The translations under genes were made by a program, and so were the position numbers. Shown here one piece after another: positions 1-8,401 of a stretch of 64,000 nt of DNA; positions within the stretch are counted from its first letter, which is position 1; each line of letters starts with the position of its first letter. The DNA is from Rhodospirillaceae bacterium (lineage in GTDB: Bacteria > Pseudomonadota > Alphaproteobacteria > Rhodospirillales > UBA2165): positions 1-64,000 of the forward strand of contig JABHAA010000136.1 in assembly GCA_018674495.1 (NCBI GenBank), read 5' to 3'. The notes below the pieces were generated by a model. That model searched no databases and was not told the DNA's origin. It saw nothing but the letters and a program-made list of their open reading frames with translations.

Positions 1-46
1 AGACATTCTTGGCGATATCGAGGCCAATAACTGATACGGTACTCAT
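1..46 (-). mobile_element. IS110-family transposase, N-terminal fragment cut by window edge
   Basis: Reading the minus strand from the ATG at 46 gives MSTVSVIGLDIAKNV, then the window ends. The GLDIAKN start is the hallmark opening of IS110-family DEDD recombinases, in which the first catalytic Asp lies near residue 10 (here D10). A strong ribosome site (AAAGGAG) lies 7 bases upstream. Only 15 residues are visible, so completeness and subgroup cannot be judged. The transposase reads away from mtnA, and its upstream end faces the mtnA stop. Confidence 0.72.
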
Positions 47-229
47 GGACGGTCTCCTTTCGAATGGTCCGTTTTAACGACATCCATTCTGGCACACTCG
101 ATGCCGCGCGGGGGCCGTCCACCCCATCAGTATACTAATTAACGGCATAAATATCGGATTAATTAGTATACTGTCACGAATTAAAAGCATGAATTAATGG
201 GTGGGCGGTGGCCAACCGAAAACCATGCT
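47..229. other. Non-coding end of the IS110-like element / mtnA 3' flank
   Basis: This 183-base stretch lies between the transposase start and the mtnA stop and has no credible gene. In the IS110 group, the non-coding stretch upstream of the recombinase is known to encode the bridge RNA that specifies target and donor. I therefore infer that part of this stretch could be such an RNA, but the element boundary is not visible. An AT-rich perfect inverted repeat sits inside it. Confidence 0.4.
128..173. repeat. Perfect 15-bp AT-rich inverted repeat
   Basis: CAGTATACTAATTAA at 128-142 is matched exactly by its reverse complement at 159-173, with a 16-base spacer. Each arm contains the 8-bp palindrome AGTATACT, so the whole resembles a double operator for a dimeric repressor, or the stem of an RNA hairpin. 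There is no U-tract as in a terminator. It lies 82 bases upstream of the IS110 transposase start. Confidence 0.7.
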
Positions 230-1324
230 CTAGGCAAATTCCGGAAACAATCCGCCAAGGCCATCCCGACTGGCGGCGCAGACGCCGCGCTCGGTGATCA
301 GTCCGGTCACCAGGCGCGCCGGGGTTACATCGAACGCAAAATTGGCCGCCGGGCTGGTGCTTGGAACCACCGCGATCTCGGCGATGGCGCCGTCCGCCGT
401 GCGGCCTTTTAGATGGGTTACTTCGCCGGCGTCGCGTTCTTCGATGGGAATATCAGCTACGCCATCATCGATGGTCCAATCGATGGTTGGCGACGGCAGA
501 CCCACATAAAAGGGCACGTTATTGTCGGACGCGGCCAGGGCTTTTAAATAGGTGCCGATCTTGTTGCACACATCGCCGGACGCGGCGGTGCGGTCGGTGC
601 CGGTGATGCAGAGATCGACCTTGCCGTGCTGCATCAGATGGCCGCCCACGTTATCGACAATGACCGTATGGGGCACCCCGTGCTGGCCCAGCTCCCACGC
701 GGTCAGGCTGGCACCCTGGTTGCGGGGGCGGGTTTCATCGACCCACACATGTACCGGCACGCGCGCATCGAACGCCTTGTAGATGGGCGCGAGCGCGGTA
801 CCCCAATCGACGGTGGCCAACCAGCCGGCATTGCAGTGGGTCAGAATATTAACCGGATCGCCGCTGCCGCGCTTCGCCGCGATATCCTGGATCAGCGCCG
901 CGCCGTGATCGCCGATGGCGGAACAGATGGCCACATCCTCGTCGCAAATTTCGGCGGCGCGGACGTAAGCCGCATGGTTGCGGGCGCCCGCATCCATTGG
1001 TTCCAGCAGCGCCTTCAAATCATCCAGCGCCCAGCGCAAATTAACCGCCGTTGGGCGCGTCGCCATCAGCACATCGTACGCCGTGGTCAGCCCCCCATCG
1101 GTGGCATCTTCTCGCATGCCAAGCGCCATGCCATAGGCGGCGGTAGCGCCAATCAGCGGCGCGCCGCGTACCCACATATCGGCAATGGCGGTAGCCGCGT
1201 CTTTCATGGTCTCGAGCCGCAATGTAACGAACTCGTGGGGCAACCGGGTCTGATCGATAATCTCGACGGCCCAGCCATCCTCGGCCAGCCAGATGGTGCG
1301 GTAGGGGATGCCGTTGACGTTCAT
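230..1324 (-). CDS. mtnA: S-methyl-5-thioribose-1-phosphate isomerase
   Basis: 364 residues, the usual length for MtnA. The enzyme converts the ring form of methylthioribose-1-phosphate to methylthioribulose-1-phosphate in methionine salvage, in the cytosol. The family motif [15 protein letters not shown] lies near residues 51-65. The conserved Cys of NILTHCNAG and the Asp of [13 protein letters not shown], which correspond to the two catalytic residues of the family, are both present. The gene starts 3 bases after the stop of the GNAT gene and is the last gene of a minus-strand unit with mtnP, which makes its substrate precursor. Confidence 0.93.
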   Translation of the reverse strand: MNVNGIPYRTIWLAEDGWAVEIIDQTRLPHEFVTLRLETMKDAATAIADMWVRGAPLIGATAAYGMALGMREDATDGGLTTAYDVLMATRPTAVNLRWALDDLKALLEPMDAGARNHAAYVRAAEICDEDVAICSAIGDHGAALIQDIAAKRGSGDPVNILTHCNAGWLATVDWGTALAPIYKAFDARVPVHVWVDETRPRNQGASLTAWELGQHGVPHTVIVDNVGGHLMQHGKVDLCITGTDRTAASGDVCNKIGTYLKALAASDNNVPFYVGLPSPTIDWTIDDGVADIPIEERDAGEVTHLKGRTADGAIAEIAVVPSTSPAANFAFDVTPARLVTGLITERGVCAASRDGLGGLFPEFA

Positions 1325-1327
1325 GGG

Positions 1328-1783
1328 CTACAGCCTCTTTTCGAAAAATACCCGCTCGAAGCCCTTAAGCAGGGCGCGTTTGTATTCCTTGTAACCGAGC
1401 CGTGGATAATATTCGAGGTTTTCCGTCATCTGAACGTTGGTGTAGAGGAACAAGCGGTCGAGGGAATTGCGCACCGCTTCGCCTTCGGCGAACTGCATCA
1501 GCCGGTCGCCGTATCCCTGGCCCTGAAATTCCGGCGCGACGGCGACGTTTTCGATCAGTTGCGCGCCGTCTTGCGGATAGGTGACAATATAGCCCGGAAT
1601 GTCTCCGCCTTCTTCCAGCACATAGACATCACCCGCCGCCACCTGCCCGGAGATGTCCAAATCCATTGGCTCAGGCCGCTTACCCATGCGCGCAACATAA
1701 ATTTCATAGGCAGCCTGGGTGATCGTGTTAATGGCCGCCAGATCGGCGGCTACGGCTTTGCGAATAACCGCCTCAGCCGCCAT
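1328..1783 (-). CDS. GNAT-family N-acetyltransferase in the methionine salvage unit
   Basis: 151 residues. Residues about 70-110 (NVAVAPEFQGQGYGDRLMQF) contain the Q/RxxGxG/A acetyl-CoA pyrophosphate loop typical of GNAT enzymes, and the C-terminal YPRLGYKEYKR resembles the usual 'F.ryGF' strand. The substrate is unknown. Its start overlaps the end of mtnP by 11 bases and its stop is 3 bases before mtnA, so it is translationally coupled between two methionine-salvage genes. That placement is the only hint about its role: it may detoxify or modify a pathway intermediate or polyamine. Confidence 0.85.
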   Translation of the reverse strand: MAAEAVIRKAVAADLAAINTITQAAYEIYVARMGKRPEPMDLDISGQVAAGDVYVLEEGGDIPGYIVTYPQDGAQLIENVAVAPEFQGQGYGDRLMQFAEGEAVRNSLDRLFLYTNVQMTENLEYYPRLGYKEYKRALLKGFERVFFEKRL

Positions 1784-2663
1784 TCAGCACCCGGCCCGCC
1801 ACCGCCGAAAGCTTTTCCGCCATGGCCGGGTCGCGGGCATCGGGGGCGGTTATGAGGGCGTTGTCGAGGGCGGTGTGGCAGCCGGCGTGGCACGCTTCGG
1901 TGCGGCCCGCCAGCCGGGGCGCTGTGTCTTTGACCAGCGCGCGGGCGTTGTCGGCGTTGCCGAGCAAAACCTGGATGATGGCATCGACGGTGACATGGTC
2001 GTGGTCCGGGTGCCAGCAATCGAAATCGGTGACCATGGCGACGGTGGCGTAGCAAATTTCCGCCTCGCGCGCCAATTTGGCTTCCGGCATGTTGGTCATG
2101 CCTATGACATCGCAGCCCCAGGACCGGTACAGCTCCGATTCGGCCAGGCTTGAGAATTGCGGACCTTCCATGGCCAAATAAGTGCCGCCGCGCTGGGTCT
2201 TGATGCCGAGCGCCTTGGCGCCATCTTCAAGCGCATCGCCGAGGCGCGCGCAGACCGGGTGGCCCAAACCCACATGGGCGACCAGGCCGGTCCCGAAAAA
2301 GCTTTTGTTGCGGGCGAAGGTGCGGTCGATGAACTGATCGACAATGACAAAGGTGCCGGGATCGAGCTCTTCTTTGAAGGAGCCGCAGGCGGATAGTGAC
2401 AATATTTCGGTCACACCGGCGCGCTTCATGGCGTCGATATTGGCGCGGAAATTCAGCTCCGACGGCGGGATCTTGTGGCCGCGTCCATGGCGCGGCAGAA
2501 ATACCAGTTGCAAGCCGTCCAGATCGCCGAACAAAAACTCGTCGGAGGTCTCGCCAAAAGGGGACGCAACCCGCTCCCAGCGCGTGTTTTCCAGCCCGTC
2601 GATATCGTAAACGCCGCTGCCGCCGATGATGCCGATGACTGGTGTGCTTGTCCCATCTGCCAT
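1773..2663 (-). CDS. mtnP: S-methyl-5'-thioadenosine phosphorylase
   Basis: 296 residues from the ATG at 2663, chosen because it has a GGGGA ribosome site and because the family begins immediately with the phosphate loop (IGIIGGSGVYDIDGLEN). A longer frame upstream overlaps the cyclophilin gene and lacks similarity. The enzyme cleaves methylthioadenosine with phosphate to adenine and methylthioribose-1-phosphate. The MEGPQFSSLAESELYR and GMTNMPEAKLAREAEICY blocks bind substrate, and TDFDCWH is the purine-specificity loop with Asp as expected for adenine. Located 26 bases after the cyclophilin gene. Confidence 0.93.
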   Translation of the reverse strand: MADGTSTPVIGIIGGSGVYDIDGLENTRWERVASPFGETSDEFLFGDLDGLQLVFLPRHGRGHKIPPSELNFRANIDAMKRAGVTEILSLSACGSFKEELDPGTFVIVDQFIDRTFARNKSFFGTGLVAHVGLGHPVCARLGDALEDGAKALGIKTQRGGTYLAMEGPQFSSLAESELYRSWGCDVIGMTNMPEAKLAREAEICYATVAMVTDFDCWHPDHDHVTVDAIIQVLLGNADNARALVKDTAPRLAGRTEACHAGCHTALDNALITAPDARDPAMAEKLSAVAGRVLNGG

Positions 2664-2689
2664 GCCTGATCCCCCTATCTCTTTATAAT

Positions 2690-3271
2690 TTATTCCCCAA
2701 CCACACTTGCCGCTTCGAGGATGATCGGCTCCGTCGGCACGTCCTGGGAGAACGGCCCGCCCGGGCCGGTTGGCACCCTGGCTATGCGGCCGACGATATT
2801 CATGCCGGAAATTACCTTGCCGAAAACCGTATAGCCCCAACCCTGGCGCGTCTTGGAGCGGTGATTGAGCATGCCGTTGAATTTGAGATTAAAGAAAAAC
2901 TGATCGGTGGCTGAGTTGGGATCGGTTGTGCGCGCCATAGCGATGGTGCCGCGCTCGTTAGACAATCCGTTGTCGGCTTCGATACTGATGGCTGCGCTCG
3001 TGGGCTGGCGTTGATAGTCCTTGTCGAAACCGCCGCCCTGGGCCACGAACGAGGCGATCACCCGGTGAAAGATGGTGCCGTCATAATGCTTGCCCCGCAC
3101 ATAGCCCAAGAAATTGGCCACCGTTTTCGGTGCCTTGGCGGGGAACAATTCTATGGTGATATCACCCTTGCTGGTCTTGAACAGGACCTTCGGGTTTTCC
3201 GCCGCCGATGCGTTCGCGGTCACAAACAACGCCATCATAAGGCCCGAAAATATGCGGGTAATCGCCTTCAT
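2690..3271 (-). CDS. Secreted cyclophilin-type peptidyl-prolyl cis-trans isomerase
   Basis: 193 residues with a Sec signal peptide (KAITRIFSGLMMALFVTANASA, cleavage near 23), so periplasmic. It then shows a single cyclophilin domain: the catalytic Arg in FHRVI, the substrate-pocket SFVAQGG, and GTIAMAR and NSATDQFFFNL blocks. It assists folding by proline isomerisation. It follows petC on the same strand after a 114-base gap holding inverted repeats, and precedes mtnP by 26 bases, so it may be part of a long petABC-ppi-mtn transcript. The Trp of large cyclophilins is replaced, as in many bacterial PpiA-like proteins. Confidence 0.92.
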   Translation of the reverse strand: MKAITRIFSGLMMALFVTANASAAENPKVLFKTSKGDITIELFPAKAPKTVANFLGYVRGKHYDGTIFHRVIASFVAQGGGFDKDYQRQPTSAAISIEADNGLSNERGTIAMARTTDPNSATDQFFFNLKFNGMLNHRSKTRQGWGYTVFGKVISGMNIVGRIARVPTGPGGPFSQDVPTEPIILEAASVVGE

Positions 3272-3297
3272 CTATTCCTCCGAAATTTGAAACCATA

Positions 3298-3365
3298 GGC
3301 GGGGCCATGGTCACTTGGCCCGCCCGTTACCATCCACGGATTTATAACCCATGGGCCGGTAACGG
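3298..3365. repeat. Two nested inverted repeats between petC and the cyclophilin gene
   Basis: GGCGGGGCCA (3298-3307) pairs with TTGGCCCGCC (3315-3324) apart from one bulged base. CCGTTACC (3324-3331) pairs exactly with GGTAACGG (3358-3365). No U-tract follows on the minus strand. They are probably intercistronic RNA foldbacks that terminate weakly or protect the 3' end of the petABC transcript. Confidence 0.6.
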
Positions 3366-3385
3366 CAAGACACAGTCGGGAGAAA

Positions 3386-4171
3386 TCAGTGCAGTTTTGC
3401 CCAGACCCGGCGCTTCACTGCGTAGAGCATGGCGGTAAAGATGATCAGGAAGATCAACACCTTGATTCCGATGCGCTTGCGGTCTTCCAACTCTGGCTCC
3501 GCCGTCCAGGTCAGGAACGCCGCAACGTCGCGGGAAATTTGATCCTTGCTCGCCTTGGTGCCGTCGGCATATTCCACCGCATCATCATCGATGGGCGGCG
3601 CCATAGCGATCTGGGCGCCCGGGAAATAGACATTGTAGCTCATGCCGTCTTGCATCTTGAAGCCTTCCGGGGCATCCGCAAAACCGGTCAGCAGTGCGTG
3701 CAGATAATTGGCGCCGCCCTTGCGCGCCTTGGTGACCAAGGACAAATCGGGCGGCAAGGCTCCGTTGTTAGCGGCGCGTGCCGCCTGTTCGTTGGCGTAA
3801 GGTTGAACCAATTTGTCGAAGGGCTTTGCGGCGCGCATAATCTGCTCGCCGTCTTCGTGGGTTTCGCCTTCGTCGTCGGGGCCTCTCGGTACTTCAAACT
3901 CGGCGGCGATCTTTTTCACCTCGTCCTCGGTGAAGCCGATCTCGCTCAAATTGCGGTAATAAATCTGGCTCAGGGAATGACAGGCGGCGCAGACTTCTTG
4001 ATAGACTTGGTAGCCGCGCTTCAATTGGGCCCGGTCGAAATTTCCGAATACGCCATCGAAGGTCCATTCCTGGGACGGTGCCGCCTTGCCCGATGATGCG
4101 GAGGCGTCACTGGCGAACACGCCAAAGCTCAAACCCAATGCCAAACCGGCTGCGATAAAAATCTTGCCCAT
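3386..4171 (-). CDS. petC: Cytochrome c1 of the bc1 complex
   Basis: 261 residues from the ATG at 4171. The reading frame continues upstream, but that part lies over petB and is not similar to anything. A signal peptide (FIAAGLALGLSFGVFASDASA) is followed by the heme motif CAACH near residue 50, the distal Met in IAMAPPI, and one C-terminal membrane anchor (KVLIFLIIFTAMLYAVKRR). The heme domain faces the periplasm and passes electrons from the Rieske protein to soluble cytochrome c. It is the last gene of petABC, 2 bases after petB. Confidence 0.95.
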   Translation of the reverse strand: MGKIFIAAGLALGLSFGVFASDASASSGKAAPSQEWTFDGVFGNFDRAQLKRGYQVYQEVCAACHSLSQIYYRNLSEIGFTEDEVKKIAAEFEVPRGPDDEGETHEDGEQIMRAAKPFDKLVQPYANEQAARAANNGALPPDLSLVTKARKGGANYLHALLTGFADAPEGFKMQDGMSYNVYFPGAQIAMAPPIDDDAVEYADGTKASKDQISRDVAAFLTWTAEPELEDRKRIGIKVLIFLIIFTAMLYAVKRRVWAKLH

Positions 4172-4173
4172 GG

Positions 4174-5457
4174 TTACTGTCCCTCTTCCGAGCTGGCGTT
4201 GGTGACGGAGGCGCTGATGCTTTCCGGAAGTGGCCGGGTTTTCTCGAACCTGCCGAGCAAGGGCAACAGGATAAGTAAGTGGAAGAAATAATAGGCAGTG
4301 GCGATACGCCCGATCAGCAAAAAATGACCTTCCGCTGGATGCGCGCCGATATAGCCGAGCACGAACGTGTCGGCCACGAAAACCCAGAATAGCTGCTTGT
4401 AGATTGGTCGGTATTTGGCGCTGCGTACTTTGGAGCTGTCGAGCCAGGGCAAAAATGCCAGCGCGATGATCGACGCGAACATCAAAATCACGCCCGCTTC
4501 CTTGGCCGTGATGATCACCGGCAGGATGCCCCAGGCATCGATGAAGTTGTCCGGCACGGCGCGCAAGATCGCGTAGTAGGGCAGGAAATACCATTCCGGC
4601 ACGATTTCCGCCGGCGTTACCAGCGGGTTGGCCCGGATATAGTTTTCCGGCTCGCCAAAAAAGTTGGGCGCGAAAAATGTAAACCCGAGGAAAAAAATCA
4701 GGAATACGCCGAGCCCAAAGGCATCTTTCGCGGTGTAATAGGGATGGAACGGGATGACGTCCGCATCGCCCTTGATTTCGACGCCGGTCGGATTATTGGA
4801 TTTATGCTCATGCAACGCCCAAAGGTGCAGGAACACCAGTGCAAAAATCACGAAAGGCAGCAAAAAGTGGAACGAGAAAAAGCGGTTGAGGGTTGGATTG
4901 TCTACCGAGAATCCACCCCAAAGCCACTGCACAATACTGTCGCCGAAGAACGGGATCACCGAGAAAAGGTTGGTGATCACGGTAGCGCCCCAAAAGCTCA
5001 TTTGTCCCCAGGGCAGCACATATCCAACGAACGCTGTCGCCATCATGGCCAGGAAAATAACGATGCCGATGATCCACAACAGTTCCCTCGGCTCCTTGTA
5101 AGAGCCGTAATACATACCCCGGAATATATGAATATAGACGGCTATGAAGAACATGGTGCCGCCATTCATATGCACATAGCGCATCAGCCAGCCGTAATTC
5201 ACGTCGCGCATGATGCGTTCCACGGAATCGAATGCCATATCCACATGCGGCGTATAATTCATAGCCAGGAAAATGCCGGTGGCGATCATAACCACCAGTG
5301 TCACGCCGGCCAGCGAGCCGAAATTCCACCAGTAGTTCAGGTTTCGTGGCGATGGATAATTGGAGCCGACCGAATCGTCGATGAAGCTGAAGATCGGCAG
5401 CCGATACTCGATCCAGTTGATGACCGGGTTTTTAAATTTTCGTGTGTTCTCGCTCAT
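4174..5457 (-). CDS. petB: Cytochrome b of the bc1 complex
   Basis: 427 residues, an unsplit cytochrome b with eight predicted membrane segments. The start MSENTRKF at 5457 is 8 bases after petA. The heme b His pairs lie in the helices near [18 protein letters not shown] and [10 protein letters not shown]. The quinol-oxidation motif [18 protein letters not shown] is intact. It carries the Q-cycle in the inner membrane. Unsplit cytochrome b with a C-terminal extension, in the order petA-petB-petC, is standard for Alphaproteobacteria. Confidence 0.95.
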   Translation of the reverse strand: MSENTRKFKNPVINWIEYRLPIFSFIDDSVGSNYPSPRNLNYWWNFGSLAGVTLVVMIATGIFLAMNYTPHVDMAFDSVERIMRDVNYGWLMRYVHMNGGTMFFIAVYIHIFRGMYYGSYKEPRELLWIIGIVIFLAMMATAFVGYVLPWGQMSFWGATVITNLFSVIPFFGDSIVQWLWGGFSVDNPTLNRFFSFHFLLPFVIFALVFLHLWALHEHKSNNPTGVEIKGDADVIPFHPYYTAKDAFGLGVFLIFFLGFTFFAPNFFGEPENYIRANPLVTPAEIVPEWYFLPYYAILRAVPDNFIDAWGILPVIITAKEAGVILMFASIIALAFLPWLDSSKVRSAKYRPIYKQLFWVFVADTFVLGYIGAHPAEGHFLLIGRIATAYYFFHLLILLPLLGRFEKTRPLPESISASVTNASSEEGQ

Positions 5458-5465
5458 GACGGCTC

Positions 5466-6020
5466 CTATCCGATCCGGATGTTGGTATCGTCGAGAAAGG
5501 TGTAGGGCGGGATCGGCAAATTCTTCGGCGCCGGCCCTTTGCGGATGCGTCCCGACGTGTCGTAGTGCGAGCCGTGGCAGGGGCAGAACCAGCCGCCAAA
5601 CTCGCCCTTCGGATCGCTCCCCTTCTGGCCCAGCGGGATGCAGCCGAGGTGCGTACAGATACCGATCATGACCAGCCATTCCGGCTTTTTGACGCGGGTG
5701 CCGTCGGCTTCGGGATCCTTCATCGTCGCGGCATCATCGGCTTTGGCGATTTCGATCTCTTTCGCCGTCCGTTTGCGGATAAAGACCGGCTTGCCGCGCC
5801 AGACAATGGTGATCGACTGGCCTTCTTCAATGGGCTCCAAATCAACCTCGGTCGAGGCCAGCGCGAGCACGTCGCGGGATGGGTTCATCATGTGGATAAA
5901 CGGCCATGCCGCCACGGCGGCGCCGGCGGCGCCCACGGCGATGGTGGAGATCAGAAGAAAGTCGCGGCGGGTTTCTTCGCCTTCGGGTCCGTCATGGGTA
6001 TCGGACGCTGTTTCGGCCAT
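5466..6020 (-). CDS. petA: Rieske iron-sulfur subunit of the bc1 complex
   Basis: 184 residues. It begins with a Tat-type anchor (TRRDFLLIS followed by a hydrophobic helix, residues 18-45). The [2Fe-2S] ligands are in CTHLGC and CPCHGSHYD, including the two His. The cluster domain lies on the periplasmic side and shuttles electrons from quinol to cytochrome c1. First gene of the petABC unit; the promoter must lie in the gap to trmL. Confidence 0.95.
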   Translation of the reverse strand: MAETASDTHDGPEGEETRRDFLLISTIAVGAAGAAVAAWPFIHMMNPSRDVLALASTEVDLEPIEEGQSITIVWRGKPVFIRKRTAKEIEIAKADDAATMKDPEADGTRVKKPEWLVMIGICTHLGCIPLGQKGSDPKGEFGGWFCPCHGSHYDTSGRIRKGPAPKNLPIPPYTFLDDTNIRIG

Positions 6021-6253
6021 GGTGAGATCCTTTATTTTACCGATGATCCGGTTGCAAATTCACGGGCAAATGTCACAACGTTGTAAATAGGGATTTTCTA
6101 TATGAAAAAACAGGGGTTTAACCTCAATTTGCTTCCGAATTCATTAAAATGCGGCCTATGGTTGGGCACGGAAATTGAGTTTTTCATTGGTTTCGGTGAT
6201 TGAAGACGGCCTTGGTATAGTCGATAAACATCGGATTGCAAAGGATATATCCC
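6021..6253. promoter_or_regulatory. Divergent intergenic region petA / trmL
   Basis: 233 bases separate the divergent petA and trmL starts and must hold promoters in both directions. It is visibly AT-richer than its flanks (for example 6085-6150). A CAACGTTG palindrome is at 6068-6075. I see no consensus sigma-70, FNR or RegA box that I would defend. Confidence 0.45.
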
Positions 6254-6757
6254 TTGAACGAGAGCTCAAAATTGCGCCTGGCGCTGTTCCAACCGGACAT
6301 CCCGCAAAATACCGGCGCGATGCTGCGGCTGGCTGCCTGCCTGGATGTGGCGGTGGACGTGATCGGGCCCACCGGCTTTGTTTTCGGCGAGCGCCGCATG
6401 AAGCGCGCCGGCATGGATTACGCCGCTCAGGTGGACCTGCGACGTCACGATTCGTGGGACGATTTTATCGCTGCGCGCGCCGGCCACCGCCTGATCCTGA
6501 TGACCACCAAGGGCGCAGACCGCTACACCGATTTCGCCTATGGAGCCGGCGATGTGATCCTCATGGGCGCCGAAAGCTCGGGCGCGCCTGATTTTGTGCA
6601 TGCCGCCGCCGCCGCGCGGCTGGTAATACCGCTGGCGCCGGGCATGCGTTCGCTCAATGTGGCGCAGGCCGCCGCCATGGTGCTCGGTGAGGCCTTGCGC
6701 CAAATTGGGATCAGCGCCGCCGGGATCGCCGCCCAAAATCTGGAAACCGCAACATGA
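6254..6757 (+). CDS. trmL: tRNA (cytidine/uridine(34)-2'-O)-methyltransferase
   Basis: 167 residues from a TTG start at 6254. I prefer it because AAGGA lies 8 bases upstream and family members begin just before [15 protein letters not shown]; a TTG at 6236 is an alternative. This is a small SPOUT enzyme that methylates the wobble ribose in tRNA-Leu. [26 protein letters not shown] and [13 protein letters not shown] are the three knot-forming motifs that bind S-adenosylmethionine. Its stop overlaps the hemF start as ATGA. Confidence 0.9.
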   Translation: MNESSKLRLALFQPDIPQNTGAMLRLAACLDVAVDVIGPTGFVFGERRMKRAGMDYAAQVDLRRHDSWDDFIAARAGHRLILMTTKGADRYTDFAYGAGDVILMGAESSGAPDFVHAAAAARLVIPLAPGMRSLNVAQAAAMVLGEALRQIGISAAGIAAQNLETAT

Positions 6758-7632
6758 CCGATATAGACGAAGCGCTTAAAACTCGCGCCACCCAATGGTT
6801 CGCCAAGCTGCGCGACGAAATCTGCGCCGCCTTCGAGGCGTGCGAGGACGACGTTGCCGCCGCCGGTAATCCGGGCGGGTTGGAGGCGGGTCGTTTTGAG
6901 CGCACCGAATGGTCCCGCCCGGCCGGCGAAGGCGCTGGCTCCCAGGGCGGCGGCGGTGTCATGTCGGTGTTGCGTGGCCGCGTGTTCGAAAAAGCCGGCG
7001 TCAATATTTCCATCGTTCATGGCGAGTTTTCGGAACAATTCCGCGCCCAGATACCGGGCGCCGCCGAGGACCCCCGTTTTTGGGCGGCGGGTGTCTCGCT
7101 GGTGGCGCATCCCAGATCGCCGCGCGTGCCCATCGCCCATATGAACACGCGCATGATCGTCACCACCAAGGGCTGGTTCGGCGGCGGCGGCGATTTGACG
7201 CCGGTGTTCCCTGATGATGCGGATACCGCAGATTTCCACGCTGCCTTCCGCAGCGCCTGTGATACCTATGATGCGGACTATTACCCCAAATACAAAAAAT
7301 GGTGCGACGAATATTTCTTTTTGCCGCACCGGGATGAGCCGCGCGGCGTCGGCGGCATATTTTATGACAATCTGGACAGCGGCGATTGGGAGACGGATTT
7401 CGCCTTCACCCAGGATGTGGGCAAGGCGTTCCGTGATATCTATCCGGCCATCGTGCGCCGCCATATGGACGACGGTTGGAGCGCCGAGGATACCGAAAAG
7501 CAATTGATCAAGCGCGGCCGCTATGTGGAGTTCAACCTGATCCACGACCGGGGCACCAAGTTCGGGCTGATGACCGGCGGCAATACCGAGGCGATCTTGA
7601 TGTCGATGCCGCCCCTGGCGGCGTGGCCCTAG
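6754..7632 (+). CDS. hemF: Oxygen-dependent coproporphyrinogen III oxidase, short C-terminus
   Basis: 292 residues. The enzyme decarboxylates coproporphyrinogen III to protoporphyrinogen IX with O2 in heme synthesis. Family blocks are intact: [59 protein letters not shown] and [16 protein letters not shown]. The usual C-terminal tail of about 20 residues beyond the conserved 'PP...W' (normally W.Y followed by a Pro/Gly-rich segment) is missing: translation stops at LAAWP, and the next gene's ATG follows the stop directly. It is coupled to trmL by ATGA. Aerobic HemF fits the bc1-containing genome. Confidence 0.93.
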   Translation: MTDIDEALKTRATQWFAKLRDEICAAFEACEDDVAAAGNPGGLEAGRFERTEWSRPAGEGAGSQGGGGVMSVLRGRVFEKAGVNISIVHGEFSEQFRAQIPGAAEDPRFWAAGVSLVAHPRSPRVPIAHMNTRMIVTTKGWFGGGGDLTPVFPDDADTADFHAAFRSACDTYDADYYPKYKKWCDEYFFLPHRDEPRGVGGIFYDNLDSGDWETDFAFTQDVGKAFRDIYPAIVRRHMDDGWSAEDTEKQLIKRGRYVEFNLIHDRGTKFGLMTGGNTEAILMSMPPLAAWP

Positions 7633-8370
7633 ATGACAAATTCAGGCGACATCGTTCTGGTCCATTCCTCGGACCTGCATATCGATCATAGTTACGGCCC
7701 CGAAATCTATGGCGGCGTCGCAACCATGGGGCTGCGCGTTGTGTTGCAGGCTGCAGCCGGGCTGGATGCCGATGCGGTGTTGGTGGCTGGCGACATGTTC
7801 GAAAACAATCGCCTGCCGGAACCGGTGCTGCAGGAGACCGCCCAATTGCTGGGGGCGGCAAGCATGCCTGTGGTCATCCTGCCCGGCAATCATGATCCGG
7901 CGATGCAAGGCTCGGCCCACGAGCGCGGCGGGCTGGGCGCTATCGACGGCGTTCATGTGCTTGGGCTGACCCACGACAAGGCGGTGCATCTGGAAGCGCT
8001 GGATTTGGAGGTATGGGGCCATGCGCATCTTGATTACGGCGATATGATGCCCTTGCGCGAGCCGCAGCAGCGCAGCACCCGCTGGCAGGTGGCCATGGCC
8101 CACGGTCATTACGAGCCGGTCCCGGACCGGGCCAAAAAGCATAACCCGGCCTGGCTGATCGGCGACGATGAGATCGAGGCCACCGGTGCCGACTACGTCG
8201 CCCTCGGCCACTGGAACCGGCCCACCCAAGTCGGCAATGGCGGTGTGCACGCCTATTATTCCGGCTCCCCCGATCTGGCCAAAACCGTCAATATGGTGCG
8301 CCTCGGCGACGCTGGCGTTGACGTAAGCCTCGCACCGGTGCGCTTTGATAAAGAGACCCAGCATCTCTAA
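7633..8370 (+). CDS. Calcineurin-like metallophosphoesterase (SbcD/Mre11-like fold)
   Basis: 245 residues. The dinuclear-metal ligands are all visible: HSSDLHID (D and H), VAGDMFEN (D), LPGNHDPA (N, H), MAHGHYE (H) and ALGHWN (H then N in place of GxH). Spacing resembles the nuclease SbcD/YhaO subfamily, but the capping domain and the partner ATPase (SbcC) are absent, so it could be a stand-alone phosphodiesterase. Its ATG directly abuts the hemF stop, so it is probably cotranscribed with hemF. Substrate unknown. Confidence 0.85.
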   Translation: MTNSGDIVLVHSSDLHIDHSYGPEIYGGVATMGLRVVLQAAAGLDADAVLVAGDMFENNRLPEPVLQETAQLLGAASMPVVILPGNHDPAMQGSAHERGGLGAIDGVHVLGLTHDKAVHLEALDLEVWGHAHLDYGDMMPLREPQQRSTRWQVAMAHGHYEPVPDRAKKHNPAWLIGDDEIEATGADYVALGHWNRPTQVGNGGVHAYYSGSPDLAKTVNMVRLGDAGVDVSLAPVRFDKETQHL

Positions 8371-8372
8371 AG

Positions 8373-8401
8373 TTGTCAATACTACCCATCAAAGTTGACA
8401 A
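8373..8401. promoter_or_regulatory. Candidate operator: inverted TTGTCAA/TTGACAA
   Basis: TTGTCAA (8373-8379) and its exact reverse complement TTGACAA (8395-8401) are spaced 22 bases centre to centre, two helical turns. They end on the start codon of the winged-helix regulator gene. This is the geometry of a dimer operator and suggests autoregulation. No good ribosome site lies between the repeats. Confidence 0.4.

Noticed and set aside
626..1855. 409-codon plus-strand frame over mtnA
   Set aside because: Antisense to mtnA and the GNAT gene; the low-similarity translation is explained by codon bias.
7600..7660. Frameshift in hemF joining it to more C-terminal residues
   Set aside because: Neither alternative frame after LAAW gives the conserved tail, and the next gene starts normally, so I report a short form rather than a frameshift.
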